Origin: Onishia taeanensis
GTDB lineage: Bacteria; Pseudomonadota; Gammaproteobacteria; Pseudomonadales; Halomonadaceae
Reading direction: 5' to 3'
Assembly: GCF_003268885.1 (NCBI RefSeq)
Contig: NZ_QLSX01000006.1
Span: 124,001-188,000 of the forward strand
Length of the DNA: 64,000 nt
Below the pieces are notes generated by a model that was given only the letters and a program-made list of their open reading frames with translations, did not search any database and was not told the origin of the DNA. This document shows positions 49,482 to 59,827 of the stretch, piece after piece (within the stretch, counting starts at the first letter, position 1; every line of letters starts with the position of its first letter). The translations under genes and the position numbers were made by a program.

Positions 49482-50279
49482 ATGCATCCGATGGTCCAAT
49501 TCGGTCTGCGCGCCATGCGTAGTGCCGCCGAACAGTTCGTGCGCATTCGTGAGCGCATCGAAAACTCTCATGATGAACACAATCTCGACCGCCTGCTCGA
49601 AGACGCCGGCCGCAACGTCGAGACGCTGGTGGCCAACCAGCTGTCCCGCGGTTATCCCGAGCACGGCGTTTCCGGTCGCTACATTCCCTACCGTGAGGGT
49701 CAGGGCGAAGGCGGCGATCATCACTGGAAGATCGAACCCTTCCACGGCTATTCCAACTTGAGCGTTGCCGGCAGCGGCTTTGCCCTGTCGCTGGTGTGCC
49801 TGGTCAAGGGTCGTCCCGAACACGCCATTGTGATCTGCCCGTTCGCCGATACCGAATTCCTGGCCAGCCGCGGTCGTGGCGCCCAGCGTAACGGCAAGCG
49901 CATTCGCGTGCCGAAGACCACGGCCATTGCCGGCTCGCGTCTGGCGATGGGGCTGCCTGAGATGTGGCTGCGCCCGCGTCACCTGCCGACCTACCTGACA
50001 CTGGTGCAGCAGCTCGGCCCGCAGGTCGAAACGCAGATCGCCACCGGCAGCGGCCTGCTCGACCTGGCCGAACTGGCCAGCGGTCGCTGCGATGCGGCCT
50101 TCGTGCTCGGCCTCGAGGAGCAGGACAAACTGGTCGGCACGCTGCTTCTCAAGGAAACCGGCGCTCTGATGGGCACCCCGGACGGCGGCCCCAGCGTCGA
50201 GATCGAAGGCCAGCTGATGGCCGCCGGTCCGCGCCTCTACAAGGCGATGATGCAGCAGCTCAAGCCGCATATGGTCTGA
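49482..50279 (+). CDS. suhB: SuhB-type inositol monophosphatase homologue with degraded active site
   Basis: 265 residues in the position of suhB. It starts MHPMVQFGLRAMRSAAEQF like E. coli SuhB (MHPMLNIAVRAARKAG) and aligns through GYPEHG, ALSLVCLVKGRPEHAIV and RGRGAQRNGKRIRV. The metal-binding motif WVIDPLDGTTN is replaced by WKIEPFHGYSN. The upstream EE motif is missing, and WDFAAG is replaced by QDKLVG. Phosphatase activity is therefore doubtful. E. coli SuhB also acts with NusA in rRNA antitermination, a role that could remain. Confidence 0.85.
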   Translation: MHPMVQFGLRAMRSAAEQFVRIRERIENSHDEHNLDRLLEDAGRNVETLVANQLSRGYPEHGVSGRYIPYREGQGEGGDHHWKIEPFHGYSNLSVAGSGFALSLVCLVKGRPEHAIVICPFADTEFLASRGRGAQRNGKRIRVPKTTAIAGSRLAMGLPEMWLRPRHLPTYLTLVQQLGPQVETQIATGSGLLDLAELASGRCDAAFVLGLEEQDKLVGTLLLKETGALMGTPDGGPSVEIEGQLMAAGPRLYKAMMQQLKPHMV

Positions 50280-50397
50280 GTGCCCCGCCTCTTGATTGAC
50301 GGCTCGTCATTGGCGCGCTGTCATTGGTGCAATGCATGCATCGATTGGCGCAAGGCCTGCATCGATAGCGATAGAAAGAGTTAGAAAGACACAGATG

Positions 50398-50431
50398 AAA
50401 CCCCACATGCTCAGGCGTGTGGGGTTTTTTT
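50398..50431 (+). terminator. Rho-independent terminator after suhB
   Basis: AAACCCCACATGC / GCGTGTGGGGTTT-type stem around TCAG, followed by seven Ts. Confidence 0.85.
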
Positions 50432-50486
50432 ATGCCTGCCATCACGCCTTCACAAGGCAGTCAGCCTGACTATCAAAAGACTGCTA

Positions 50487-50598
50487 ATGGCCTCGATCGA
50501 ATGGCCTCGATCGAATGGCCTCGATTGAATGGCCTTGATTGAGTGTCCTCGGCTGAAAGGCGATGACTGAAAGGCCACGACTGAATGGCAGTCGATCA
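50487..50598. repeat. Degenerate 14-bp tandem repeat, about eight units
   Basis: ATGGCCTCGATCGA begins the array; the first three or four units are nearly exact and later ones drift (for example AAGGCGATGACTGA, AAGGCCACGACTGA). No conserved spacers separate them, so it is not a CRISPR. Confidence 0.88.
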
Positions 50599-50702
50599 AG
50601 AAGGGCGTGGCTGCTTGTCGGCGCGGATAGCGGGTTGTTGCTAGGATGAGCGGGGTCATCTTATTGCATTAAGCTTTTCGTTCCACCGACTAAGGAATCC
50701 AT

Positions 50703-51593
50703 ATGCGTCTTCTGTTCACTGGCGGCAGCGGAAAGGCGGGTCGCCATGCCACGGCCTATCTTCGCGATCAGGGGCACAGAGTCACCAACCTGGATTGGAT
50801 GGCGTCCGATGTGCCCGGCATTACCACCCTCAAGGTGGACCTGACCGACGCCGGTCAGGTGTTCAATGCCTGCCAGGCCTACGCCGGGATCGACGAGCTG
50901 GAACCGGGCACCGGCGTGCCGCGTTACGATGCCATTGTTCACTTCGGGGCCATACCCGCCATACTGCACCGGCCGGACAACGAGACCTACCGCATCAACA
51001 CCTTGAGCACCTACAACGTGCTGGATGCCGCCACTAAGCTAGGCATTCCCAAGGTTATCTTCGCCTCCAGCGAGACCACTTACGGCGTCTGCTTCGCCGA
51101 TGGCGAGAAGAAACCGGACTATCTGCCTGTGGATGAAGACCATCCCACAGTGCCCCAGGATAGCTACGCCATGAGCAAGGTGGTCAACGAGGTGACGGCG
51201 CGCTCCTTCCATGAACGCTCAGGCATCGATATCTACGGTCTGCGCATCAACAACGTCATCGAGCCCCACGAGTACCGCCAGCATTTCCCGGCCTATATGG
51301 ACAACCCGGCGCTGCGTCGTCGCAACATCTTTGCCTATATCGACGCCCGGGACCTGGGGCAGATGGTCGATTGCTGCCTGAAAACGGATGGCCTGGGGTA
51401 CCAGGTGTTCAACGTCGCCAATAACGATATGTCGGTGGGGTTGACCACGGCTCAGGTGATCGAGCGCTTCTATTCTGACGTGCCGGTCAGGCGTGAAATG
51501 GGCGAATTCGAGACCTTTTACTGCATCGAAAAAGCCCGTCGTCTGGTCGGCTTCGCGCCGCGCTACTCCTGGCGAGACGAACTGGGTCAGTAA
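50703..51593 (+). CDS. NAD-dependent epimerase/dehydratase family protein
   Basis: 296-residue extended short-chain dehydrogenase. The NAD motif is LLFTGGSGKAGRHATAYL at the N-terminus, the catalytic Tyr-Lys is in DSYAMSKVVNEV, and a Ser upstream is in FASSETTYG. It resembles nucleoside-sugar or uronate-type epimerase/dehydrogenases; the substrate is not deducible. It stands alone. The stop is inside a 12-bp tandem repeat. Confidence 0.85.
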   Translation: MRLLFTGGSGKAGRHATAYLRDQGHRVTNLDWMASDVPGITTLKVDLTDAGQVFNACQAYAGIDELEPGTGVPRYDAIVHFGAIPAILHRPDNETYRINTLSTYNVLDAATKLGIPKVIFASSETTYGVCFADGEKKPDYLPVDEDHPTVPQDSYAMSKVVNEVTARSFHERSGIDIYGLRINNVIEPHEYRQHFPAYMDNPALRRRNIFAYIDARDLGQMVDCCLKTDGLGYQVFNVANNDMSVGLTTAQVIERFYSDVPVRREMGEFETFYCIEKARRLVGFAPRYSWRDELGQ

Positions 51594-51616
51594 CTGGATC
51601 AGTAACTGGATCAGCA
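51581..51616. repeat. Three-copy 12-bp repeat spanning the epimerase stop
   Basis: ACTGGGTCAGTA, ACTGGATCAGTA and ACTGGATCAGCA are consecutive; the first two supply successive in-frame TAA codons. Confidence 0.9.
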
Positions 51617-51668
51617 ATCGTTCCAGGCGTTTTACGAAACGTCGTTGACGTTGCGCATCGCCTCACAC

Positions 51669-51702
51669 CAAAAAAACGCCCCCGCTCGATGAGCGGGGGC
51701 GT
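51669..51702 (-). terminator. Terminator after secF
   Basis: On the minus strand ACGCCCCCGCTC pairs with GAGCGGGGGCGT (12 bp, 3-base loop) and is followed by a run of Ts. It ends the queA-tgt-yajC-secD-secF transcript. Confidence 0.85.
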
Positions 51703-51750
51703 GAGAGTCCGTCAGTGAAACGACGGGGGCGCGTCAGAGTAGGGTGCCTA

Positions 51751-52674
51751 TTAAGGCAGCTCCTCTGCGTCCTCGTTTTCCTTCGGCGCTGGAATCAGGT
51801 CGGTGCGCTGCAGCTTGAGCGGCAGCAGCAGCGCCGAGGCGACGTAGATTGACGAGAAGGTACCCACACCGACGCCGATCAGCAGCGCCACGGCGAAGTT
51901 GTGGATCATGTCGCCGCCCAGTACCAGCAGGGCCAGCAGCACCAGCACCGTGGTACCCGATGTCGCAAGGGTACGGCTCAGGGTCTGGTTGATGGCGTCG
52001 TTGAAGATGGCCGACATGTCATCGATACGCGAAAGACGGATGTTCTCGCGGATCCGGTCGTAGACGATGATGGTGTCGTTCAGCGAGTAGCCGATCACCG
52101 CCAGCACCGCAGCCAGCACCGTCAGGTCGAACTCGATCCGGAACAGCGAGAAGGCGCCAAGCACCAGGATCACGTCGTGAATCAGCGCTACAATCGCGCC
52201 GACGGCGAACTTGTACTGGAAACGGAAGGCCACGTAGAGCATCACCATGCCCAGCGCTACCAGCATGCCGAGGCCGCTCTGGTCGCGCAGCTGCTCGCCG
52301 ACCTGGGCGCCGACGAATTCGGCCCGCACCAGCGAGACCTGATCGCCGCTGGCGCGCAGCAGGTCAGTGACCTGCTGGCCGACATCGGGGTCGAAGGCCT
52401 GCTGCAGGCGGATCAGGATCTCGTCGGCGGTGCCGAAGGTCTGCACCGAGATATCCTGGAAGCCGGCGGCCTCCAGTGCCTGTCGCACGGTGTCAAGCGA
52501 CGGCGCCGTGTGATAGCTGACCTCGACGAGGGTGCCGCCAGTGAAGTCGAGCCCCAGGCTCAGTTGCTGCACCGCCAGAGACACCAGGGCGATCAGCAGC
52601 ATCACCGCCGAGGTAGTGAAGGCCAGGCGGCGCTTGCCCATGAAATCGAACTGTCGCATCGCTAGGCTCCTCAT
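51751..52674 (-). CDS. secF: Protein translocase subunit SecF
   Basis: RND-like partner of SecD that uses proton motive force to aid Sec export. 307 residues, six membrane helices; LGLDFTGGTLVEV near residue 36 and YSLNDTIIVYDRIREN are family hallmarks. The start overlaps the secD stop by 4 bases. Confidence 0.96.
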   Translation of the reverse strand: MRSLAMRQFDFMGKRRLAFTTSAVMLLIALVSLAVQQLSLGLDFTGGTLVEVSYHTAPSLDTVRQALEAAGFQDISVQTFGTADEILIRLQQAFDPDVGQQVTDLLRASGDQVSLVRAEFVGAQVGEQLRDQSGLGMLVALGMVMLYVAFRFQYKFAVGAIVALIHDVILVLGAFSLFRIEFDLTVLAAVLAVIGYSLNDTIIVYDRIRENIRLSRIDDMSAIFNDAINQTLSRTLATSGTTVLVLLALLVLGGDMIHNFAVALLIGVGVGTFSSIYVASALLLPLKLQRTDLIPAPKENEDAEELP

Positions 52675-54518
52675 ATCCAGAGTTTCTTGAGTGGCTTGCC
52701 GCCGACGGTCAGATTGACCATGGCGCGGGTCACCATCAGGGCGGTGAACATCGAGGTCAGGATGCCCAGCGACAGGGTTACGGCGAAGCCTTTGACCGGG
52801 CCGGTGCCGATCGAGAACAGGATCAGCGCTACCAGCAGGGTGGTCAGGTTGGCGTCGACGATCGAGGTGAAGGCACGCTCATAGCCGGCGTGGATCGCCT
52901 GCTGCACCGAGAGCCCGGTTCGCAACTCCTCGCGTATGCGCTCGAATATCAGCACGTTGGCGTCCACGGCCATGCCGAGGGTCAGCACGATACCAGCGAT
53001 GCCGGGTAGCGTCAGGGTAGCGCCGAGCATCGACATGGCGGCGATCACCAGCACCAGGTTGATGCCCAGCGCCACGTTGGCGATCACACCGAAGGCCTTG
53101 TAGCGCACCAGCATGAAGGCCACCACCAGCAGCAGACCAATCTGCACCGAGAGAATGCCGCGATCGATGTTGTCCTGCCCGAGGCTTGGGCCGATGGTGC
53201 GTTCCTGCACGAAGTAGATCGGTGCGGCCAGCGAGCCTGAGCGCAGCAGCAGCGACAGCTCGGCCGCTTCGGTGGGCGATTCAAGCCCGGTGATGCGGAA
53301 ACTGTTGCCCAGGGCGCTCTGGATGGTGGCAAGACTGATGATGCCGCGCTCGGTATAAGGGTCGCGCACTACCACCGGCTCGCCGTCCTGCATCACGGTG
53401 CGGTCGTTGGTCTTGTGCTCGATGAATACCACGGCCATGTTGCGGCCGATGTTGGAGCGGGTCGCCCGGTTCATCAGGGTGCCGCCGGTGCCGTCCAGAT
53501 CGATGTTGACCTGCGGGCGGCCGTTCTCATCGAAGCTGCGCGTGGCGCTCGAGACGCTGTCGCCGGTGATGATCACGTCGCGCATCAGCTCGGCGGTGCG
53601 CGGGCTAGAGCGGAACTCGACGGTCTCGGTTTCCTGATCCGGGGTGTCCGGGCGGGCCTCGAGGCGGAACTCCAGGTTGGCGGTGGCACCTACCACGCGC
53701 TTGGCGGCGGCGGTGTCCTGCACGCCCGGCAGCTCGACCACGATGCGATTGGGGCCTTGGCGCTGCACCAGCGGCTCGGCCACGCCCAGCTCGTTGACGC
53801 GGTTGCGCAGGGTGGTCAGGTTCTGATTGATCGCGTAGTCCTGGATTTCGTCGACCGCCTGATCGCTGAGCGTCATGGTCAGGGTCGCGCCACGGTCCGC
53901 CTCGGTGTCCGCGTACTGGAAGTCCGGGAAGTCGCGACTGATCAGGTTTCTGGCCTGATCACGATCCTCGGCGTTCATGAAGTCCATGCTCACCGTGCGG
54001 CCGCTGATGTCGGTGTTGCGGTAGCGGATGCGTTCGCTGCGCAGTGTCTCGCGCATGGCGCTGGCGTTGACCTCGAGGCGCTGGGTCACCGCGGCGTCCA
54101 TGTCGACCTCGAGCAGGAAGTGCACGCCACCGCGCAGATCCAGGCCCAGGGTCATCGGCGAGGCGGCCAGGTCCTTGAGCCAGGACGGCGTCGACTCGGC
54201 AAGGTTCACGGCGACGACATGGTTGTCGTCGAGCAGGCCATCGACCACGCCACGGGCGCGCATCTGATCAGATGCACTATCGAGGCGCAGCAGGACGCTA
54301 TTGGTATCGCGTTCGGTGGACTTGAGAGGAATGTCGGCATCGGCCAGGGCGGACTGAACCCGCTCCAGCTGAGACTCGCTGAGGTTTTCGCCGCCACTGG
54401 CTGGGCTGATCTGCACCGCGGGGTCCGCGGGGAAGAGGTTGGGCAGCGAATAGACCAGGCCGACGGCGAGGACAAGAAGTATCAGCAGATACTTCCATAG
54501 GGGGTAACGGTTAAGCAT
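52671..54518 (-). CDS. secD: Protein translocase subunit SecD
   Basis: 615-residue inner-membrane protein: one N-terminal helix, a large periplasmic domain beginning with LGLDLRGGVHFLLEVD, and five C-terminal helices with GIVLTLGMAVDANVLIFERIREE. Length matches E. coli (615). It lies 118 bp downstream of yajC. Confidence 0.97.
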   Translation of the reverse strand: MLNRYPLWKYLLILLVLAVGLVYSLPNLFPADPAVQISPASGGENLSESQLERVQSALADADIPLKSTERDTNSVLLRLDSASDQMRARGVVDGLLDDNHVVAVNLAESTPSWLKDLAASPMTLGLDLRGGVHFLLEVDMDAAVTQRLEVNASAMRETLRSERIRYRNTDISGRTVSMDFMNAEDRDQARNLISRDFPDFQYADTEADRGATLTMTLSDQAVDEIQDYAINQNLTTLRNRVNELGVAEPLVQRQGPNRIVVELPGVQDTAAAKRVVGATANLEFRLEARPDTPDQETETVEFRSSPRTAELMRDVIITGDSVSSATRSFDENGRPQVNIDLDGTGGTLMNRATRSNIGRNMAVVFIEHKTNDRTVMQDGEPVVVRDPYTERGIISLATIQSALGNSFRITGLESPTEAAELSLLLRSGSLAAPIYFVQERTIGPSLGQDNIDRGILSVQIGLLLVVAFMLVRYKAFGVIANVALGINLVLVIAAMSMLGATLTLPGIAGIVLTLGMAVDANVLIFERIREELRTGLSVQQAIHAGYERAFTSIVDANLTTLLVALILFSIGTGPVKGFAVTLSLGILTSMFTALMVTRAMVNLTVGGKPLKKLWI

Positions 54519-54636
54519 GCAGGCCCTGCCTTGTAGCTAACATGGCGACATCGCGAGAGCGAAAGAGGGGGTCGCCACCAGCGCACCGCCAACGGGCGGG
54601 CGCGGGCCTGCCCGCCGGCGGTGCCGGGGTGCGAGA

Positions 54637-54966
54637 TCAGATTGACTTGATGGTGCCCTTGGGCAGGACAGAGGCAACGGCGTTCTTCTGCACGTTGATC
54701 TCGGTGCCTTCGGCGATTTCCATAGAGATGAACTCGTCGGTCACCTTGGTGATCCGGCCCAGCATGCCGCCGCCGATGACCACTTCGTCGCCCTTGGACA
54801 GGCCGCCGATAAGCTGCTTGTGCTGCTTGGCCCGCTTGGCCTGAGGACGCCACAGCAGGAAGTAGAAGATCAGCACGAAGCCGCCCAGCATAACGATTTG
54901 GGCGATACCGCCGCCCGCGGCCGCGCCGCCTTCAGCGTGTGCCGGGGAAATGAAGAAGTCCAGCAT
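54637..54966 (-). CDS. yajC: Sec accessory protein YajC
   Basis: 109 residues with one membrane helix (IVMLGGFVLIFYFLLW) followed by RPQAKRAKQHK and a beta-rich cytosolic domain (GDEVVIGGGMLGRITKV). It associates with SecDF. Confidence 0.95.
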   Translation of the reverse strand: MLDFFISPAHAEGGAAAGGGIAQIVMLGGFVLIFYFLLWRPQAKRAKQHKQLIGGLSKGDEVVIGGGMLGRITKVTDEFISMEIAEGTEINVQKNAVASVLPKGTIKSI

Positions 54967-55066
54967 GGGTTTGGTTCTCCTGAGAGGGTTTCTAGGGTCA
55001 ATAATGACCGGGTGATGAGGCCATCACCCGGTCGTCAGATTCGGTGTAGACGGGCTTGCGACCCCG

Positions 55067-56227
<1,161 letters not shown>

Positions 56228-56368
56228 TCAAGGCTCTCGACAAGGGGCGGGTGACAAGCATGGCCCGTCCGTCATGAGAGCGCCAAAAGAAGGGTGGCCC
56301 GACGCGCCGGGCCCTGGCTAATGGGGGTATTTGGATATTGCCTGCCGGATATCGACTGTCGAACGTCG

Positions 56369-57427
56369 CTAGGTGGCGTCGGCGCGGGTCAGGAACATGG
56401 CGTCGCCATAGCTGAAGAAGGCGTAGCGCTCCTCGACCGCGGCCCGGTAGGCGTTCATCACCGGCTCGAAGCCCGCGAAGGAGGCCACCAGCATCATCAG
56501 CGTCGACTCCGGCAGGTGGAAGTTGGTGACCAGCGCATCGACGCAGCGCCATTCATAGCCTGGGTAGATGAAGATGTCGGTCTCGCCGCTGTAGGGCGCG
56601 ATCTCGCCTGCCTCTTTGTTATCTCCCGGGCTCTTCATGCAGGCCGATTCCAGGCAGCGCACGCCGGTGGTGCCCACCGCCACCACCCGGTTGCCCCGCG
56701 CCTTGGCCTCGCGAACCTTGGCGCAGGCGGCCTCGTCGACCTCGATCCACTCGCTGTGCATGTGGTGGTCGCGGATGTCGTCGGCGCGCACCGGCTGGAA
56801 GGTGCCGGCGCCCACATGCAGGGTGACGAAGGCGCTCTCGATGCCTTTCTCCGCAAGCGCCGCCATCATCGGCTCATCGAAGTGCAGGCCGGCGGTGGGG
56901 GCGGCTACCGCACCGTCGCGGCGCGCGTAGACGGTCTGGTAGCGCTCGCGGTCGGCCAGTTCATCCTCGCGGGTGATGTAGGGCGGCAACGGCATGTGGC
57001 CGTGGGCCTCGAGCAGCGCGATCAGCGGCGTTTCGCCGAGAAAGCGCAGCTCGAACAGCGCATCCTGACGGCCTTCCACCACCGCCCGCACGTCGCCCTC
57101 GAAGATCAGTTCGGTGCCCGGCTTCGGCGACTTGCTGGCGCGAATGTGCGCCAGGCCACGGTGGGCATCCAGCGGCCGCTCGAGCAGCATCTCGACGCGC
57201 CCACCGCTGGCTTTCTGGCCGTGCAGGCGGGCCGGGATCACCCGGGTGTCGTTGAATACCAGCAGATCGCCCGGCTCGAGGATCTCGAGCAGGTCCGGGA
57301 AGCGGCGGTGGTCAAGCGCCTCCGAGGCGCCATCGACGCACAACAGACGGCAGTCACTGCGACGCTCGGAGGGATAACGGGCAATCAGCTCGTCGGGGAG
57401 CTCGTAATGGAAATCGGCGCGCTGCAT
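56369..57427 (-). CDS. queA: S-adenosylmethionine:tRNA ribosyltransferase-isomerase
   Basis: Converts preQ1-tRNA to epoxyqueuosine-tRNA. 352 residues starting [42 protein letters not shown] and a late [16 protein letters not shown] are conserved blocks. First gene of the queA-tgt-yajC-secDF set. Confidence 0.96.
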   Translation of the reverse strand: MQRADFHYELPDELIARYPSERRSDCRLLCVDGASEALDHRRFPDLLEILEPGDLLVFNDTRVIPARLHGQKASGGRVEMLLERPLDAHRGLAHIRASKSPKPGTELIFEGDVRAVVEGRQDALFELRFLGETPLIALLEAHGHMPLPPYITREDELADRERYQTVYARRDGAVAAPTAGLHFDEPMMAALAEKGIESAFVTLHVGAGTFQPVRADDIRDHHMHSEWIEVDEAACAKVREAKARGNRVVAVGTTGVRCLESACMKSPGDNKEAGEIAPYSGETDIFIYPGYEWRCVDALVTNFHLPESTLMMLVASFAGFEPVMNAYRAAVEERYAFFSYGDAMFLTRADAT

Positions 57428-57545
57428 GGGAGATATCGACTCGGGCTAGCAAAAGCGGTGCAGTAATGGCACTGGGCCATTCGGACAAGGCGCCTAGGAT
57501 ACCCGTTCCCGCCAGTGAAGTCAGTCGCTTGCGATGCGTTTATGA

Positions 57546-57573
57546 TTGACCTGTGGGGCGTCTGCCGTATAAT
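57546..57573 (+). promoter_or_regulatory. Promoter of tRNA-Leu
   Basis: TTGACC (57546-57551) and TATAAT (57568-57573) with a 16-base spacer; the expected start falls a few bases before the tRNA. Confidence 0.75.
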
Positions 57574-57584
57574 GCGTCCCCGCT

Positions 57585-57671
57585 GCCGGCGTGGCGGAAT
57601 TGGTAGACGCAGCGGATTCAAAATCCGCCGCTGGAGACAGTGTGTCGGTTCGAGTCCGACCGCCGGCACCA
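57585..57671 (+). tRNA. tRNA-Leu (anticodon CAA), CCA encoded
   Basis: Acceptor arms GCCGGCG and CGCCGGC pair fully. The anticodon stem GCGGA/TCCGC holds the loop TTCAAAA, giving anticodon CAA. A long variable arm marks a class II tRNA, GGTTCGAGTCC forms the T arm, and discriminator A plus CCA end the 87-nt gene. Confidence 0.97.
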
Positions 57672-57718
57672 TAACATCAAGCACTCACTTCTCTCCCCTC
57701 GAGTCTTGATGCCCTCAG
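57616..57718 (+). repeat. Left copy of the tRNA-Leu direct repeat (attL-like)
   Basis: 103 bp from the tRNA anticodon loop through the CCA and 47 bases of downstream flank. The copy at 59828-59929 differs at only a few positions. Confidence 0.85.
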
Positions 57719-58215
57719 CACCCTCGTAAGTATCTACAGCCTGCCACCGAATCTCGGTGCCTGTGTATTTCCCATGCGCATTTTTTCTTGCCGCCATGAT
57801 TGGCAGCGAGACGCTCTACACGTGCTATCCGTGCCCGCCTGACGGGCGCTCGGTGCAGTTTCATGTTCCCCGACCTTCGCGGCACCCGCTCTCATTTTGC
57901 TGTGATAGGCTTGAATCAGTACAAGTCCATATACAGTCGCCCTGCATCCGGTCGGCAAGCCAAAGCAGGTTCGCCGCAAGGTTGAGCGCAGGGAGAAGCC
58001 GTCGCACAAGCGACGGTGGCAGGCAGCCATGACGTATGGAAGAGGGGCTAGTGATCGAAGAAGCGGGGCAGGTAAGCCCAGAGATAGAGAAGGCGCGTAA
58101 AGCGTTTAAGCCAACGGGAACGGCTACCGACTAGCCAAGAGGGTTGTGGATAGGTGGGGTTAGGGTGAGGTAGGTGATATATAAATTTATTATGAGTTTG
58201 TAAATGGGGGCAGGG
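57672..58215. other. Island left-hand non-coding stretch
   Basis: 544 bases after the tRNA. Frames at 57734-58030 (both strands) and a 32-codon frame at 58036-58134 lack a ribosome site or recognisable domain. AT content rises sharply after 58150, next to the nucleotide-enzyme-like gene, marking a likely promoter. Confidence 0.4.
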
Positions 58216-59097
58216 ATGGCAGTTAAAGAAAGTAAAAGTAAAGAAAGTGAAATATTAAAAAAAGCATTTTTTGTTACTCCCATCGGTCCACATGGATCAA
58301 AAATAAGAAGAGCAACTGATGGACTGATTGATTCAGTTGTAAAGCCTGTTGTTGAGAGTTATGGGTATAAGTGCGTTGCCTCTCACCAAGAGTCCGAGCA
58401 AGGATCAATATCGCAAAGAGTTATTGAACACTTAATAGATGATGATTTAGTTATTGTTAATCTAACTGGTCTTAATTCGAATGTTATGTACGAGCTGGGC
58501 ATTCGGCACTCGACAGGAAAGCCTGTAATACTGATCTGTGAGAATGGTACGGACCTTCCATTTGATATGTACGATCAGAGGACAATTTTTTATTCTGATG
58601 ATATGCAAGGTGGCCTTGATTTAAGTCAGAAGCTTAAAGGGCTTTTGGGCAGTAAAGATGGGGTTGAGTCAAATGCTTATAATCCTGTTATATCTAAGGC
58701 AAAAGAGAATATTATTGAAAATGCGTTGAAGGATATAGATCTTTCTGGGCTTGATGGCGCTTCTCTAGTTGCAGATGTATACGAATCTATGAAAGAGGTG
58801 TCATCAGGTTTGAGATCTCTAGGAGCAAGAGTTAATGATATAGAAAGAGGTTATGGAAAGAGTGGACACGGATTTGGTGGTCATCTGGTAATGAAAAAAA
58901 TGGGTAAAGGTGGGGATCTTTTGTTGACGACCACAGATTTAAGTGAGGCGCTTGTTTTAGAACAGGAGTTGGTGAGCAAAGGGATTAGTACTGATTTGAT
59001 TGAAAAAAATGGGAGTGTTGATATTAGTGTTGCGCCATGGGATGTGGATAAAGCTATAAATGTAGTTAGTAGGTACACAGAGAATAATGGATATTAA
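58216..59097 (+). CDS. Nucleoside 2-deoxyribosyltransferase-like protein, possible defence effector
   Basis: About 293 residues, strongly AT-rich. Residues 15-125 look like a Rossmann-like nucleotide-processing domain: KKAFFVTPIGPHGSKIRRATD, then VIVNLTGLNSNVMYELGIRH, STGKPVILICENG and PFDMYDQRTIFY. The (A/V)NLTGxNxNVxYELGxxH segment is typical of deoxyribosyltransferase/TIR-like domains found in bacterial immunity proteins. The C-terminal 90 residues are a separate small alpha/beta domain. ATG 58216 has GGGGG 5 bases before it; ATG 58204 is also possible. Function is not proven. Confidence 0.7.
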   Translation: MAVKESKSKESEILKKAFFVTPIGPHGSKIRRATDGLIDSVVKPVVESYGYKCVASHQESEQGSISQRVIEHLIDDDLVIVNLTGLNSNVMYELGIRHSTGKPVILICENGTDLPFDMYDQRTIFYSDDMQGGLDLSQKLKGLLGSKDGVESNAYNPVISKAKENIIENALKDIDLSGLDGASLVADVYESMKEVSSGLRSLGARVNDIERGYGKSGHGFGGHLVMKKMGKGGDLLLTTTDLSEALVLEQELVSKGISTDLIEKNGSVDISVAPWDVDKAINVVSRYTENNGY

Positions 59098-59117
59098 CCT
59101 CCTTGGTAATTATTTTT

Positions 59118-59144
59118 GGCGGCTTGTTTCTGCCGCCTTTCTTT
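59118..59144 (+). terminator. Terminator after the deoxyribosyltransferase-like gene
   Basis: GGCGGC / GCCGCC stem with an 8-base loop followed by TTTCTTT. Confidence 0.8.
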
Positions 59145-59649
59145 AGTTGTGTGTTATGACTTTTCCATTGCAAATAGTAGCTTGATAAATATCTTCACGT
59201 ACGAATCTGGGTTCGGACCAGGTCCAGTATTGACACCTCATTCCATCAGAACGTGTGTACTTTCTTTCATGGTCAGGCTCACCTAACATCATATAGAGTT
59301 GGCCTTTGGTCATACCCTCTACGATCTCTCCTCGAATACCTGCTTTCACTCGAGCATTCCTATCTTCGAGCTCAGATCGATATGAGCTAGTGCTTGGAGA
59401 CTGGCTAGAGGGTTGTTGGCTAGGCTGGCTTGAGGGGCGACGGATAGGCTGGCGAGCAGGAGAGGGATCGGAGCGGACGTGAGCCTGAGCTTCTAAAGAG
59501 GTTAGCGTGTCACGAGTAATGAAGACCTCACCATCAGTGCATGGGGTATCCTGGTAAGCTGTTGAGCCGTCCACCTCGCACTTGTAGACCTGGGCGTGAG
59601 CGGAAAGGGGCAGAAGTGCCATAGCTAGTAGCAGGGTACGTTTGATCAT
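59143..59649 (-). CDS. DUF4124-domain exported protein
   Basis: 168 residues. Signal peptide MIKRTLLLAMALLPLSAHA, then the DUF4124 motif QVYKCEVDGSTAYQDTPC. A Pro/Ser/Gln-rich linker (residues 66-92) and a C-terminal segment with GEIVEGMTKGQLYMMLGEPD follow, the latter reminiscent of SmpA/BamE-like folds. Periplasmic; role unknown. It is convergent with the preceding gene inside the island. Confidence 0.8.
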   Translation of the reverse strand: MIKRTLLLAMALLPLSAHAQVYKCEVDGSTAYQDTPCTDGEVFITRDTLTSLEAQAHVRSDPSPARQPIRRPSSQPSQQPSSQSPSTSSYRSELEDRNARVKAGIRGEIVEGMTKGQLYMMLGEPDHERKYTRSDGMRCQYWTWSEPRFVREDIYQATICNGKVITHN

Positions 59650-59827
59650 CCGTGATCATCCAGAAGCTTTATAGACGTAAGCTAATGTAGCACAAGGGCG
59701 CACAGTAGGGGCTGTTGCCTGATTTTTGTCTAGGGCAATGTGCCAAAGTGGCTTTAAGTAAGCATGTGGTGATCTGTAATCGATTGAACTTGCGGCTAAT
59801 ATGCTGCTTTGAGCAGGTTCTGGCAAA

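Larger units (their letters stand above)
50280..50702. other. Gap between suhB and the epimerase gene
   Basis: 423 bases containing the suhB terminator (50398-50431) and a degenerate tandem repeat array (50487-50598). No gene is supported. Confidence 0.6.

Noticed and set aside
50487-50598. CRISPR array
   Set aside because: Units are contiguous 14-mers without unique spacers and there are no cas genes in the window. The same argument applies to the 24653 and 8764 repeats.
57385-57684. Minus-strand frame with PAVGLEPTHCLQRR
   Set aside because: It is antisense to tRNA-Leu; frames of this type are commonly misannotated across tRNAs. The same applies to 59669-59896.
58036-58134. 32-codon frame MEEGLVIEEAGQ in the island
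   Set aside because: No ribosome site and no family; too short to support.
59143-59649. Idea that the DUF4124 protein is an island integrase or excisionase
   Set aside because: It has a signal peptide and a periplasmic domain, with no recombinase or DNA-binding motifs.
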